Of a DNA stretch of 36,123 nucleotides, positions 7,139-13,243 are shown one piece after another. Both the position numbers and the translations under genes were made by a program. The DNA comes from a virus. Location of the stretch: the IMG/VR virus record IMGVR_UViG_3300020172_001959, positions 1 through 36,123 of that record; one strand, given 5' to 3'. Below the pieces are notes generated by a model that saw only the letters and a list, made by a program, of their open reading frames with translations, was not told the origin of the DNA and made no database searches. Numbering within the stretch: the stretch's first letter is position 1; every line of letters starts with the position of its first letter.

Positions 7139-7577
7139 TAAAAGTATGTTTAAACAATCTAGAAATAATTTTTTGGTAGTGATCTGATTGGTATGTACTT
7201 TCTTCCAGCCTTGTTAATAATATATGATATTTTTCAGATGATATATCGATTGTATTTTTAAATATCAAGGTATCACTATAATTAGACCAATACCGATTAT
7301 CTAGTTCTTTTATTTCATGACATTTAGCAAATTGTCTATGATTATAAAACTTAGCTGCCATTAATGCACAACTTTTCAAATAATATTGATTGATCAAGTC
7401 CTTATTTAAAACATTAAAAACACCCCAATCACCATTTGGTAGTTTTTTAACTAAAAAATCATTGTATCCAAGAGCACCATTTGGTAAAATTTTTATTGGC
7501 AATTTAGTCTGAAGTTCTTGATCAAAATAATCTGCTAATTCTTTAATTGCTGTTTTTGTTTTCATTTTCATTTGCAA
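7134..7577 (-). CDS. Hypothetical protein in the structural gene run
   Basis: A 147-residue protein with no domain I can name. Residues about 1-20 (MQMKMKTKTAIKELADYFDQEL) are a helix. Residues 28-65 form a likely beta-hairpin region (IKILPNGALGYNDF, KLPNGDWGVFNV). The rest is helical with aromatic residues. Three in-frame methionines (codons 1, 3 and 5) could start it. It overlaps the upstream gene by about 35 bases. Its position between small virion genes suggests a virion or assembly role, but this is inference. Confidence 0.6.
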   Translation of the reverse strand: MQMKMKTKTAIKELADYFDQELQTKLPIKILPNGALGYNDFLVKKLPNGDWGVFNVLNKDLINQYYLKSCALMAAKFYNHRQFAKCHEIKELDNRYWSNYSDTLIFKNTIDISSEKYHILLTRLEESTYQSDHYQKIISRLFKHTFI

Positions 7578-7761
7578 CCACTGATGGATTATTAAATCCT
7601 ATTTTAGAAACCAAATTTTTACGAATCATTGACTGGATTCTAAATTGCTCATGTTCGCTTAAACTACTTAATTTAACAGGGGATTGTAATTTCTCTAATA
7701 ATTTGGATTCCTCATTAGTCATCCAAATCTCCATAGTATTAAATAATTCTTTTAGTTTCAT
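7543..7761 (-). CDS. Small hypothetical protein, probably head-associated
   Basis: A 72-residue protein. The start chosen is the ATG at 7761, whose ATGA overlaps the stop of the upstream gene; a longer frame from 7785 would overlap further and lacks a better signal. It begins MKLKELFNTM, in the same style as several neighbours (M-K-I-K/R-E-I). It is mostly helical, rich in Leu, Glu and Ser, and ends in an Asn/Glu-rich tail. Function unknown. Confidence 0.6.
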   Translation of the reverse strand: MKLKELFNTMEIWMTNEESKLLEKLQSPVKLSSLSEHEQFRIQSMIRKNLVSKIGFNNPSVVANENENKNSN

Positions 7762-8249
7762 CTTAAATTGGCTATGGTAAGCCATCTATTTAATTCATCA
7801 TTTTCTGGTAGTACATCACGAGTACTATTTCCTTTTGAACTCATGCTATTACCTCTAGCGGATCTTTCATATGCTTTATTAACTATTTTGCTAATTAACT
7901 TATCAGTTCGGTCTCCGCCTACATCTCCATTCCCATAATCAACTAAATCTTCTTGATCCTCATCACTAGTTTCACCCATTGTAGTGGATAGTTGTGAAGA
8001 TAAATCGGTTGGTAATTCAACTTCTGCACCAACTTTTGGACCAGATTGTTGTTGATCTGTTGAAGTAGTTTGAGTCATTGCGTTTGGATCTAATGAAAGC
8101 TTGTTTGGATCGTTAGGATCGACTTGGTGAATTGCTGTCATTTTTTCTGGTGGGAGAGTCAACTTAACGCCATCTTGTGCCGTAAGTTCAATACCTTGTG
8201 GACTTGATTGTGTTACTTTATAGTTTTCCATTATTTCTTTAATTTTCAT
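7758..8249 (-). CDS. Probable internal virion protein with capsid-targeting-like N terminus
   Basis: A 163-residue protein starting MKIKEIMENYKV, close to the tag that sends T4 internal proteins into the prohead. The middle is disordered, rich in Gln, Thr, Ser, Asp and Pro (DPNDPNKLSLDPN, TTSTDQQQSG), followed by acidic and basic stretches (DEDQEDLVDYGNGDVGG, KIVNKAYERSARGNS). There is no recognisable enzyme motif. It is translationally coupled (ATGA) to the downstream gene. Confidence 0.55.
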   Translation of the reverse strand: MKIKEIMENYKVTQSSPQGIELTAQDGVKLTLPPEKMTAIHQVDPNDPNKLSLDPNAMTQTTSTDQQQSGPKVGAEVELPTDLSSQLSTTMGETSDEDQEDLVDYGNGDVGGDRTDKLISKIVNKAYERSARGNSMSSKGNSTRDVLPENDELNRWLTIANLR

Positions 8250-8260
8250 TATTATTCCTA

Positions 8261-8512
8261 TTAAAATTTCATTATGATAGTAACAATAGTTGAAAGGATA
8301 CCAGCGATAATAGTTGCAGTAGAACCAATTATGACTTTACTCATACTTGATTTACTTTCTTCAATTTTTCCAGCAAGTGTTTCTACTTTTGTTTCAATTG
8401 TGTGTAATCTAGTTTCTAGATTTTGATATCTTAAAGCACATAATTCAACATGGCTTTCTAGGTTTTCTTTTTCAATATCAGTTGGTTTCAATGATGTCAT
8501 TACGGTCTCCAA
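8261..8512 (-). CDS. Small coiled-coil membrane protein, holin/XhlA-like
   Basis: An 83-residue protein. Residues 1-55 are a hydrophilic coiled coil (ENLESHVELCALRYQNLETRL, with heptad Leu/Ile). Residues 60-82 are one hydrophobic span (KVIIGSTATIIAGILSTIVTIIM) with KF after it. This layout matches haemolysin XhlA-like phage membrane proteins that assist lysis, and is common in T4-like phages. A lysis role is inferred from shape alone. A late-type box lies 23 nt upstream. Confidence 0.6.
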   Translation of the reverse strand: METVMTSLKPTDIEKENLESHVELCALRYQNLETRLHTIETKVETLAGKIEESKSSMSKVIIGSTATIIAGILSTIVTIIMKF

Positions 8513-8535
8513 TCCCTGCTCAAGGGTACATCTTA

Positions 8536-8543
8536 TATTTATT
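8536..8543 (-). promoter_or_regulatory. Late-type promoter box
   Basis: The minus strand reads AATAAATA 23 nt before the start of the coiled-coil membrane protein. It overlaps the last codons of the upstream gene. Confidence 0.4.
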
Positions 8544-8961
8544 GCTTTTTATGGAAAACAATATTCTTGTTTTTACCTTCAGTAACAAATACAGCAAAAT
8601 TCTGTTCTAATAGTTCATCAAGTCCTTCAATATATGGGACTAATTCAAAATCTTCTTTTAAAAATCCTATTTCTTCAATACCATTATCATATACGTCTTC
8701 TCTTTCAGTTCCAAAGTCAAATCGCCATACTCTAATGATTTCATCTGTATCAAACCCAATAAGATTACCTTTCACTTCAGTCATAATAGGATTTTCAAAA
8801 TAAGATAAATTAGCTCTGATTCCTAATGTTTGAAGAATAGTATTAAAATTCTGTTCTTTCCATCTGGCTGTTTCTTTTCCGGGTTCAGCTCTATACTGAC
8901 CAGTATGTGTAATATCAACAAGGGTGTATAATTTATAATTCATACAGTATTTAATAGACAT
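8539..8961 (-). CDS. Hypothetical protein conserved in T4-like phages
   Basis: A 140-residue protein. MNYKLYTLVDITHTGQYR and QNFNTILQTLGIRANLSYF recall a family of unknown function that I associate with T4-like cyanophages. The centre (GNLIGFDTDEIIRVWRFDF) and acidic stretches follow. The start is unsure: the ATG at 8961 abuts the terminator hairpin, while codon 7 (8943) begins MNYKLYTL, where the family usually starts, and is only 4 nt past a TAAATA box. No enzymatic motif is visible. Confidence 0.6.
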   Translation of the reverse strand: MSIKYCMNYKLYTLVDITHTGQYRAEPGKETARWKEQNFNTILQTLGIRANLSYFENPIMTEVKGNLIGFDTDEIIRVWRFDFGTEREDVYDNGIEEIGFLKEDFELVPYIEGLDELLEQNFAVFVTEGKNKNIVFHKKQ

Positions 8962-8993
8962 AAAAAAAAGGAGTTACATTTCTGTAACTCCTT
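8962..8993 (-). terminator. Intrinsic terminator after the 9019-9543 gene
   Basis: On the minus strand AAGGAGTTACA pairs perfectly (11 bp) with TGTAACTCCTT across a GAAA tetraloop, followed by eight T residues. It ends transcription of the virion protein gene 26 nt after its stop. Confidence 0.9.
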
Positions 8994-9018
8994 CTAATTA
9001 CTTATTGATAATTAGTAA

Positions 9019-9543
9019 TTATACTAATGAACCAACAGCAGCACCAACGAAGTTGTTTGCACCAGCTGCAACATCAATTGCAGTAACTGCAACGGTACCA
9101 TTATAAACGAAACCAGCACTACCAACAGGTGTTTTGTTTCCTAAACGGCTAGCTAATGCATCAGTCAATGCTGATTCTAAATCAGACCAAGATTTATCTT
9201 GAACGTTTGCATTTGAACCAGTACCACTGTCATTGCCAGTATCATATGCAACAACTGCGATAAAATCGGTAGCAGTTGGTTGACCAATTGCATAGATTTC
9301 TGCAACTGTTTGAATTGCACGAACTGCAGCTGAATAATAGCTATCGCTGTCAGTATATGAACCAGTATATGCACCAGTTGTCGCACCGGTAACAACATAT
9401 GCTTGTTTTGTAAAATCGATATCGCTATCACCGCCTGTACCGGCATTGATGTTGATGATACGTAGTTGACGTGTGCCAAAGTTTGTGCTTGGGCTAGTTT
9501 TTAAATAATTAGAGGTAACTGTAGTACCGATTAATGATGGCAT
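9019..9543 (-). CDS. Probable abundant virion protein
   Basis: A 174-residue protein beginning MPSLIGTTVTSNYLKTSP. It is rich in Ala, Thr, Gly, Asp and Ser and low in Lys and Arg (AYVVTGATTGAYTGSYTD, DTGNDSGTGSNANV). The composition suggests a beta-rich surface protein of head or tail. It forms its own transcription unit, with a 5' stem-loop, a strong AGGAGA ribosome binding site and a very strong terminator, all marks of high late expression. Family not recognised. Confidence 0.6.
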   Translation of the reverse strand: MPSLIGTTVTSNYLKTSPSTNFGTRQLRIININAGTGGDSDIDFTKQAYVVTGATTGAYTGSYTDSDSYYSAAVRAIQTVAEIYAIGQPTATDFIAVVAYDTGNDSGTGSNANVQDKSWSDLESALTDALASRLGNKTPVGSAGFVYNGTVAVTAIDVAAGANNFVGAAVGSLV

Positions 9544-9565
9544 AATATTTTCTCCTATATGCTTT

Positions 9566-9602
9566 CAACTCACTTACTCTGTGAGCTTGTAATATTATTT
9601 AG
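9566..9602 (-). promoter_or_regulatory. Late-type box and 5' stem-loop of the 9019-9543 gene
   Basis: CTAAATA on the minus strand (9602-9596) is a weak late box. Just downstream CTCAC pairs with GTGAG across AGAGTAA, which would sit near the 5' end of the mRNA. AGGAGA follows close to the ATG. Confidence 0.35.
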
Positions 9603-9624
9603 TGTTTTTTTAGAAAATGGCTTA

Positions 9625-9885
9625 TTAAGCCTTATTTTCTTTGCTTTCTTGAATCTTCTTAATACCACGTTTGAATTTAGAACCATCTCCAGCTCTGATG
9701 CTATTAATAAATCTTCTCTCTAGTTCACCTGCGGTTTCTTCATCGTAGGTTTCTCTAATTGATTCTAATAGATTAATGGCACTTTGAATGATATTTGAAC
9801 CACGGCTTTCGATAATTAAATCGCTATCACGGTTCATGCCAATATTACTTAATTCTTGTAAAATGCTTCTAGTACTCTTACGCAT
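9625..9885 (-). CDS. Small conserved phage protein, possibly internal head protein
   Basis: An 86-residue, highly charged helical protein: SRGSNIIQSAINLLESIRETYDEE, then ELERRFINSIRAGDGSKFKRGI. I associate similar small proteins with structural regions of T4-like cyanophages. The N terminus MRKSTRSILQELSNIG contains ILQE, which fits the (L/I)-x-x-E pattern used by the T4 prohead protease. No function is known. A late-type box is 19 nt upstream. Confidence 0.6.
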   Translation of the reverse strand: MRKSTRSILQELSNIGMNRDSDLIIESRGSNIIQSAINLLESIRETYDEETAGELERRFINSIRAGDGSKFKRGIKKIQESKENKA

Positions 9886-9904
9886 AGTATTATTCCCTAT
9901 ACTG

Positions 9905-9912
9905 TATTTATT
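9905..9912 (-). promoter_or_regulatory. Late-type promoter box
   Basis: The minus strand reads AATAAATA 19 nt before the ATG of the 9625-9885 gene. Confidence 0.45.
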
Positions 9913-9929
9913 GTATTATAAAAATGTTC

Positions 9930-9957
9930 TTGCTTTTTTCATATGATATGCTATAAT
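9930..9957 (+). promoter_or_regulatory. Sigma70-type promoter of the 9995 gene
   Basis: TTGCTT, a 16-nt spacer and TATAAT on the plus strand, about 30 nt before an AGGAG site and the ATG. It runs opposite to the surrounding structural genes. Confidence 0.6.
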
Positions 9958-9994
9958 TACCATTCATAAAAACAGACATACACAGGAGAACACT

Positions 9995-10252
9995 ATGTCA
10001 ACACAACAAAGGGAAGTACTTAAAACACAACCACAAGGTAAAACAGGCTATGATATCAGGACTGACATCTTAATGATGGCAAAAGATATGGCATTAAGAG
10101 AATTTGATGCACAATTTAGGATATATGAATTATATCATATGCTAAGTGACCGTCAAGCATTTGAAAATATACCTATTAAACCAGAATTTCCAACGATGGA
10201 TAAGATTCTCGAAATTGCTAATAGAATGAATGATTTTGTTGGTAAGAAATAA
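9995..10252 (+). CDS. Small early protein, unknown function
   Basis: An 85-residue protein on the opposite strand from its neighbours, as a complete unit: promoter at 9930, AGGAG ribosome binding site 7 nt before the ATG, and a UUCG-loop terminator after the stop. The sequence is helical: TGYDIRTDILMMAKDMALREFDAQFRIYELYH, ending MDKILEIANRMNDFVGKK. I associate similar small proteins with T4-like cyanophages, without a known role. The host-like promoter suggests early expression. Confidence 0.7.
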   Translation: MSTQQREVLKTQPQGKTGYDIRTDILMMAKDMALREFDAQFRIYELYHMLSDRQAFENIPIKPEFPTMDKILEIANRMNDFVGKK

Positions 10253-10256
10253 CTAA

Positions 10257-10281
10257 AAAGGCCCTTCGGGGCCTTTCTTTT
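10257..10281. terminator. Bidirectional intrinsic terminator with UUCG loop
   Basis: AAAGGCCC and GGGCCTTT form an 8-bp stem around TTCG. CTTTT follows on the plus strand and TTTTT on the minus strand. It lies between the convergent ends of the 9995 gene and the peptidase gene and serves both. Confidence 0.9.
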
Positions 10282-10687
10282 ATTCTATCGCCTCATATCC
10301 AAATAATTCTGGGTGTAATTTACCCCACTTTCTAAGGATTATAGCTGCAGTAGAATTTGCAGAATTTTCTTGTGGGCTACCATCTTTGCCACTGTCCGCA
10401 TTTAATTCGCCATTTAGATCTTGTTTATAATGTGTAAGTTCATGTGCAATTGTACGAAGCACGTCCTGTATATGTCTATTAGACATCATAACATTGATAC
10501 TTTTATCAGATGGACTATATCCACCAAATGATTTATGTTCGATACTTATGTGTGAATTAGTGTTTAGAGAAATAGAAGGTAATTCAGCTAACTCTAAATG
10601 GTTTTGTGCAAACTGTATAAATTTTTTAATTATTAAATTTGCTTTATCTTGCGCCAACCCTTCGTTAATTATTTCTCGTATTTTCAT
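10280..10687 (-). CDS. HExxH zinc peptidase with capsid-targeting-like N terminus
   Basis: A 135-residue protein carrying the zincin motif HELTH (82-86, in RTIAHELTHYKQD). A downstream glutamate such as E94 may be the third ligand. The N terminus MKIREIINEGLA resembles the T4 capsid targeting sequence, and IINE-G fits the prohead protease cleavage pattern, so the enzyme may be packed in the head and injected. It is short for a peptidase and consists of little more than the zincin core. The target is unknown. A late-type box is 22 nt upstream, and it shares the bidirectional terminator. Confidence 0.75.
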   Translation of the reverse strand: MKIREIINEGLAQDKANLIIKKFIQFAQNHLELAELPSISLNTNSHISIEHKSFGGYSPSDKSINVMMSNRHIQDVLRTIAHELTHYKQDLNGELNADSGKDGSPQENSANSTAAIILRKWGKLHPELFGYEAIE

Positions 10688-10705
10688 TTTTTAACACCCA
10701 TATTA

Positions 10706-10759
10706 CTAGTATTTATCTATTTTAACTAACTTACACTTATCAAAATGCCATTGTTTCAT
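10706..10759 (-). CDS. Possible 17-residue peptide ORF
   Basis: An ATG preceded by an excellent Shine-Dalgarno (GGAGGAG, 8 nt away) opens MKQWHFDKCKLVKIDKY and then stops. It lies between the fibre chaperone gene and the peptidase, and its last codons overlap the late box GATAAATA. Real translation is plausible because the ribosome site is so strong, but it may be a relic of a longer gene. Confidence 0.3.
   Translation of the reverse strand: MKQWHFDKCKLVKIDKY
10710..10717 (-). promoter_or_regulatory. Late-type promoter of the peptidase gene
   Basis: GATAAATA on the minus strand, 22 nt before the peptidase ATG. Confidence 0.5.
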
Positions 10760-10778
10760 TTGCGAAACTCCTCCTATT

Positions 10779-11234
10779 TTATAACAAAGTAGGCCACTGG
10801 ATATCCCAAGGGAATCCGTCTTGAACGGTAATATCACGCAAGGCTTGTCTGTAAGTAGCCCAAACAGCTTTATCCACAGCCGCATCAGCAACTTGAGTCC
10901 AATCAGATTCTGCCAGTTTTGTATTGCGAGTTTGACGAATTTCCGCTGACTTTGATTCTATTTGTTGAGCTACCTCAGCCTCCGTCATATCACGCACTGT
11001 CCAGACTTGTGTCCAGCGTTGGTCATCGACACTAAACACTGGTGTAGCTTCTTCAAGCACTTGCGTGGTAGTAATCTCAGGTTGCGTAGAAAAGAATACC
11101 CGCATCGCGCCAAAATCCGCCATCACCGCATCACTAATAATCTCAGGGAAGCTAGTGTTTGGATGGCTTACTTTCAAATCCCAAGTGCTGTATGGGTACT
11201 GTTTGACAACGCCATTTTCAATAATTGCAAACAT
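10779..11234 (-). CDS. Tail-fibre assembly chaperone-like protein
   Basis: A 151-residue protein. MFAIIENGVVKQYPYSTWDLKVSHPNTS at the start and ESDWTQVADAAVDKAVWATYRQALRDI followed by GFPWDIQWP at the end are the typical halves of the phage tail assembly chaperone family (Pfam 16778 type). Such proteins help fold or trimerise the distal fibre and usually follow the fibre gene, as here at the end of the fibre cassette. Base composition is more GC-rich than most of the window, so it may have arrived with the neighbouring fibre genes. Confidence 0.8.
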   Translation of the reverse strand: MFAIIENGVVKQYPYSTWDLKVSHPNTSFPEIISDAVMADFGAMRVFFSTQPEITTTQVLEEATPVFSVDDQRWTQVWTVRDMTEAEVAQQIESKSAEIRQTRNTKLAESDWTQVADAAVDKAVWATYRQALRDITVQDGFPWDIQWPTLL

Positions 11235-11237
11235 AAA

Positions 11238-11546
11238 TTAACCTATTTGTTGTTTGATAACAGACAACATGATTTTAGCTTTCTTTTGTTCCAGTTTTTC
11301 TGAAACAAACAAGTCATGCAGTTGGTTGGCAAAAGTAGCTAGCTCTGCCCGTTCATCAGGTGGTAATTTACCTATTTCTTCTAAAGCCAACATGTAGTTG
11401 TCAATGTTAATCTGGTAGTGCATAACTTCTTGTTCACGCGCTTCGAGCGACATCGCCAAGATTTCTTCGCGAGTTTGGGGAGTTTCAATTGTTTTATCTA
11501 TCATAGTATTTCCTTTTTGTGGAGTTTGAATTGTGTTATCTGTCAT
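11238..11546 (-). CDS. Small helical protein of the fibre cassette
   Basis: A 102-residue charged helical protein (TREEILAMSLEAREQEVMHY, then KLPPDERAELATFANQLHDLF). Not recognised; it may assist the fibre chaperone. A 42-bp tandem duplication gives two ribosome sites and two possible starts, at 11546 (MTDNTIQTPQ) and 11504 (MIDKTIETPQ). Both are preceded by AAGGAAATACT, so two forms differing by 14 residues may be made. Confidence 0.65.
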   Translation of the reverse strand: MTDNTIQTPQKGNTMIDKTIETPQTREEILAMSLEAREQEVMHYQINIDNYMLALEEIGKLPPDERAELATFANQLHDLFVSEKLEQKKAKIMLSVIKQQIG

Positions 11547-11557
11547 AGTATTTCCTT
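11479..11557 (-). repeat. 42-bp tandem duplication over a ribosome site and start codon
   Basis: The 37 bases at 11479-11515 recur at 11521-11557 with three mismatches, in a 42-base period. Each copy carries AAGGAAATACT-ATG and about 9 codons, so the gene start has been duplicated in frame. Confidence 0.9.
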
Positions 11558-11561
11558 AAAG

Positions 11562-12464
11562 CTAAGGAGAGAGTGTTTTACCGAAGGCTACGCCATATCC
11601 AATGCCAGTAGGTGGCGTTCCAGGATTTGCGTATTTAGAACCAAACCCTGAGCCAGACCAAGGGTAGGCTGAAACGTTAGGTGACCCATAGTGTGCAACA
11701 GCTATAGCTGAACCGCTAGGGCTAAAGGCTACGCCAAATCCAAGGTCAGTAGGCAAATAAGGGTTAGCATACTTAGTACCAAACCCCGAACCAGACCAAG
11801 GGTAAGCTGAAATATAGGGTGAACTAGCGTGTGCAACAGCTATAGCTGAACCATTAGGGCTAAAGGCTACGCCCTTTCCACCACTAGTAGGTAGAGTTGT
11901 AGGATTTGCGTATTTAGTACCAAATCCGGAACTAGACCAAGGATAAGCTGAAACGTATGGTGAAGTGCCGTGTCCAACAGCTATAGCTGAACTATTACGA
12001 CTAAAGGCTACGCCATATCCATTGCCAATAGGTAGCGTAGTAGGATTTGCGTATTTAGTACCAAACCCGGAACTAGACCAAGGATAAGCTGAAACGAATG
12101 GTGAAGTATCATGTGCAACAGCTATAGCTGAACCATCAGGACTAAAAGCTACGCCAGTTCCACTGCTAGTAGGTGGCGTAGTAGGATTTGCATATTTAGT
12201 ACCAAACCCTGAGCTACTCCAAGGATAAGCTGAAACGAAGGGTGAAAATGCGTGTACAACAGCTATAGCAGAACCATTAGGACTAAAGGCTACGCCATTT
12301 CCAGCGTAAGAAGGTAGCGTAGTAGGATTAGCGTATTTAGTACCAAATCCGAAGCTACTCCAAGGATAAGCTGAAACGTAGGGTGAACTATAGTGTCCAA
12401 CAGCTAAAAACTCAGATGTTATACTTGTCGATACTGCCGCAGACCTAACTTTAGTAGCCAACAT
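11562..12464 (-). CDS. Beta-propeller repeat protein of the tail
   Basis: A 300-residue protein built of six repeats of 46-48 residues. Each repeat reads roughly SPYVSAYPWS, SGFGTKYANP, then GVAFSPNGSAIAVAH. An extra strand (EFLAVG) before the first repeat and a shortened last repeat (GVAFGKTLSP) suggest a six-bladed propeller with ring closure between N- and C-terminal strands. It sits among fibre genes, just downstream of a fibre protein, so host-surface binding is the likely role. The repeats are nearly identical in DNA too, showing recent amplification or gene conversion. GC content is above average for the window. Confidence 0.75.
   Translation of the reverse strand: MLATKVRSAAVSTSITSEFLAVGHYSSPYVSAYPWSSFGFGTKYANPTTLPSYAGNGVAFSPNGSAIAVVHAFSPFVSAYPWSSSGFGTKYANPTTPPTSSGTGVAFSPDGSAIAVAHDTSPFVSAYPWSSSGFGTKYANPTTLPIGNGYGVAFSRNSSAIAVGHGTSPYVSAYPWSSSGFGTKYANPTTLPTSGGKGVAFSPNGSAIAVAHASSPYISAYPWSGSGFGTKYANPYLPTDLGFGVAFSPSGSAIAVAHYGSPNVSAYPWSGSGFGSKYANPGTPPTGIGYGVAFGKTLSP
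11575..12435 (-). repeat. Six tandem repeats of about 141-144 bp inside the propeller gene
   Basis: Segments such as CCAAGGATAAGCTGAAACG and GCTATAGCTGAACC recur every 141-144 bases with few changes. The repeats follow codon frame and encode propeller blades. Confidence 0.85.
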
Positions 12465-12465
12465 A

Positions 12466-13167
12466 TTATGCGTCTCCTACACGAGCGCCATACAGCACTG
12501 CCCCGACTTTCCACAACTGAATTATTGTGTATCCTGTCAAGTTTAGTGTTGGTGCAACACCAGCGTTAGATTTCCATGTCACACTAGGCCAAGTGATTGC
12601 GTAGGCTGTACCGTCTTCAATCATCAACGTAATTGATTGACCCGACTGAAAACCTGTAGCAGTCGGGCTACGGCTTGCCCCAAGTGTCCAAGTCTGCACC
12701 GTACCATTAGCAGGATTCAGGTCAACCGATGCACCATCAACAATGGCGTACACCTCCTCAGTGTAGTTGCCGTCAAACACCACGTTGGTAACGGTTTTGC
12801 CAGTTAATGTTTGTGTGTCAGATGTCCCTACCAAAGCGCCTGTCGGGGCTGCTAGCGATGTCCCCCATGCAGTGCCTGATGATACAGCCACACCAGCATC
12901 AGGATAAACTTGGGCTGTCGCTGTAGCAAAACTTAAATTACCTGCACCGTCAGTTGCGATAACTTGGTTTGCCGAACCATCAGCGGTTGGGTATTTAAGC
13001 CCCGATGGGTTGTTTATTAATCGCGTAACTGTGCCTGATGCATTTTTTGCATACAACACCATATCTGTGTTTGCGATATTAATTGCTAATTCACCATAAT
13101 CTAAATCTGTTGTTAATGGTATTTTTGAAGCAACAGAAGACTTTTTAAGAAGAACTTTATTTGACAT
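12466..13167 (-). CDS. Tail fibre protein with N-terminal attachment module
   Basis: A 233-residue protein. The N terminus (SSVASKIPLTTDLDYGELAINIANTDMVLYAKN) is a variant of the GELA attachment module found in five other proteins here. The middle holds fibre-like repeats (ADGSANQVIATDGAGNLSFATAT, TLTGKTVTNVVFDGNYTEEVY). The C-terminal part (SGQSITLMIEDGTAYAITWPSVTWKSN) is a common phage-fibre terminal domain that ends YGARVGDA. It directly precedes the propeller gene in transcription. Codon use is more GC-rich than the neighbouring fibres. Confidence 0.8.
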   Translation of the reverse strand: MSNKVLLKKSSVASKIPLTTDLDYGELAINIANTDMVLYAKNASGTVTRLINNPSGLKYPTADGSANQVIATDGAGNLSFATATAQVYPDAGVAVSSGTAWGTSLAAPTGALVGTSDTQTLTGKTVTNVVFDGNYTEEVYAIVDGASVDLNPANGTVQTWTLGASRSPTATGFQSGQSITLMIEDGTAYAITWPSVTWKSNAGVAPTLNLTGYTIIQLWKVGAVLYGARVGDA

Positions 13168-13204
13168 ATTTAATCCTATTGAGGAAGGTTCTGCAAGAAT
13201 GCAA

Positions 13205-13243
13205 GGGTAGAATAAAAATCCTACCCAGTTTTATCTATTTAGT
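13205..13243 (-). promoter_or_regulatory. Late-type box and stem-loop before the 12466-13167 gene
   Basis: ACTAAATA (13243-13236) overlaps the stop of the upstream fibre gene and is a weak late box. About 10 nt on, GGGTAG pairs with CTACCC across a 10-nt AT-rich loop (13226-13205), with no T-run after it, so this is a 5' leader hairpin rather than a clear terminator. Confidence 0.4.

Noticed and set aside
10706-10891. A 61-residue minus-strand ORF
   Set aside because: Most of it overlaps the fibre chaperone gene in another frame. Only its last 17 codons have a good ribosome site and are listed separately.
11562-12464. Regular repeats as a CRISPR array
   Set aside because: The repeats are 141-144 bp, in coding frame, with no spacers, and encode propeller blades.
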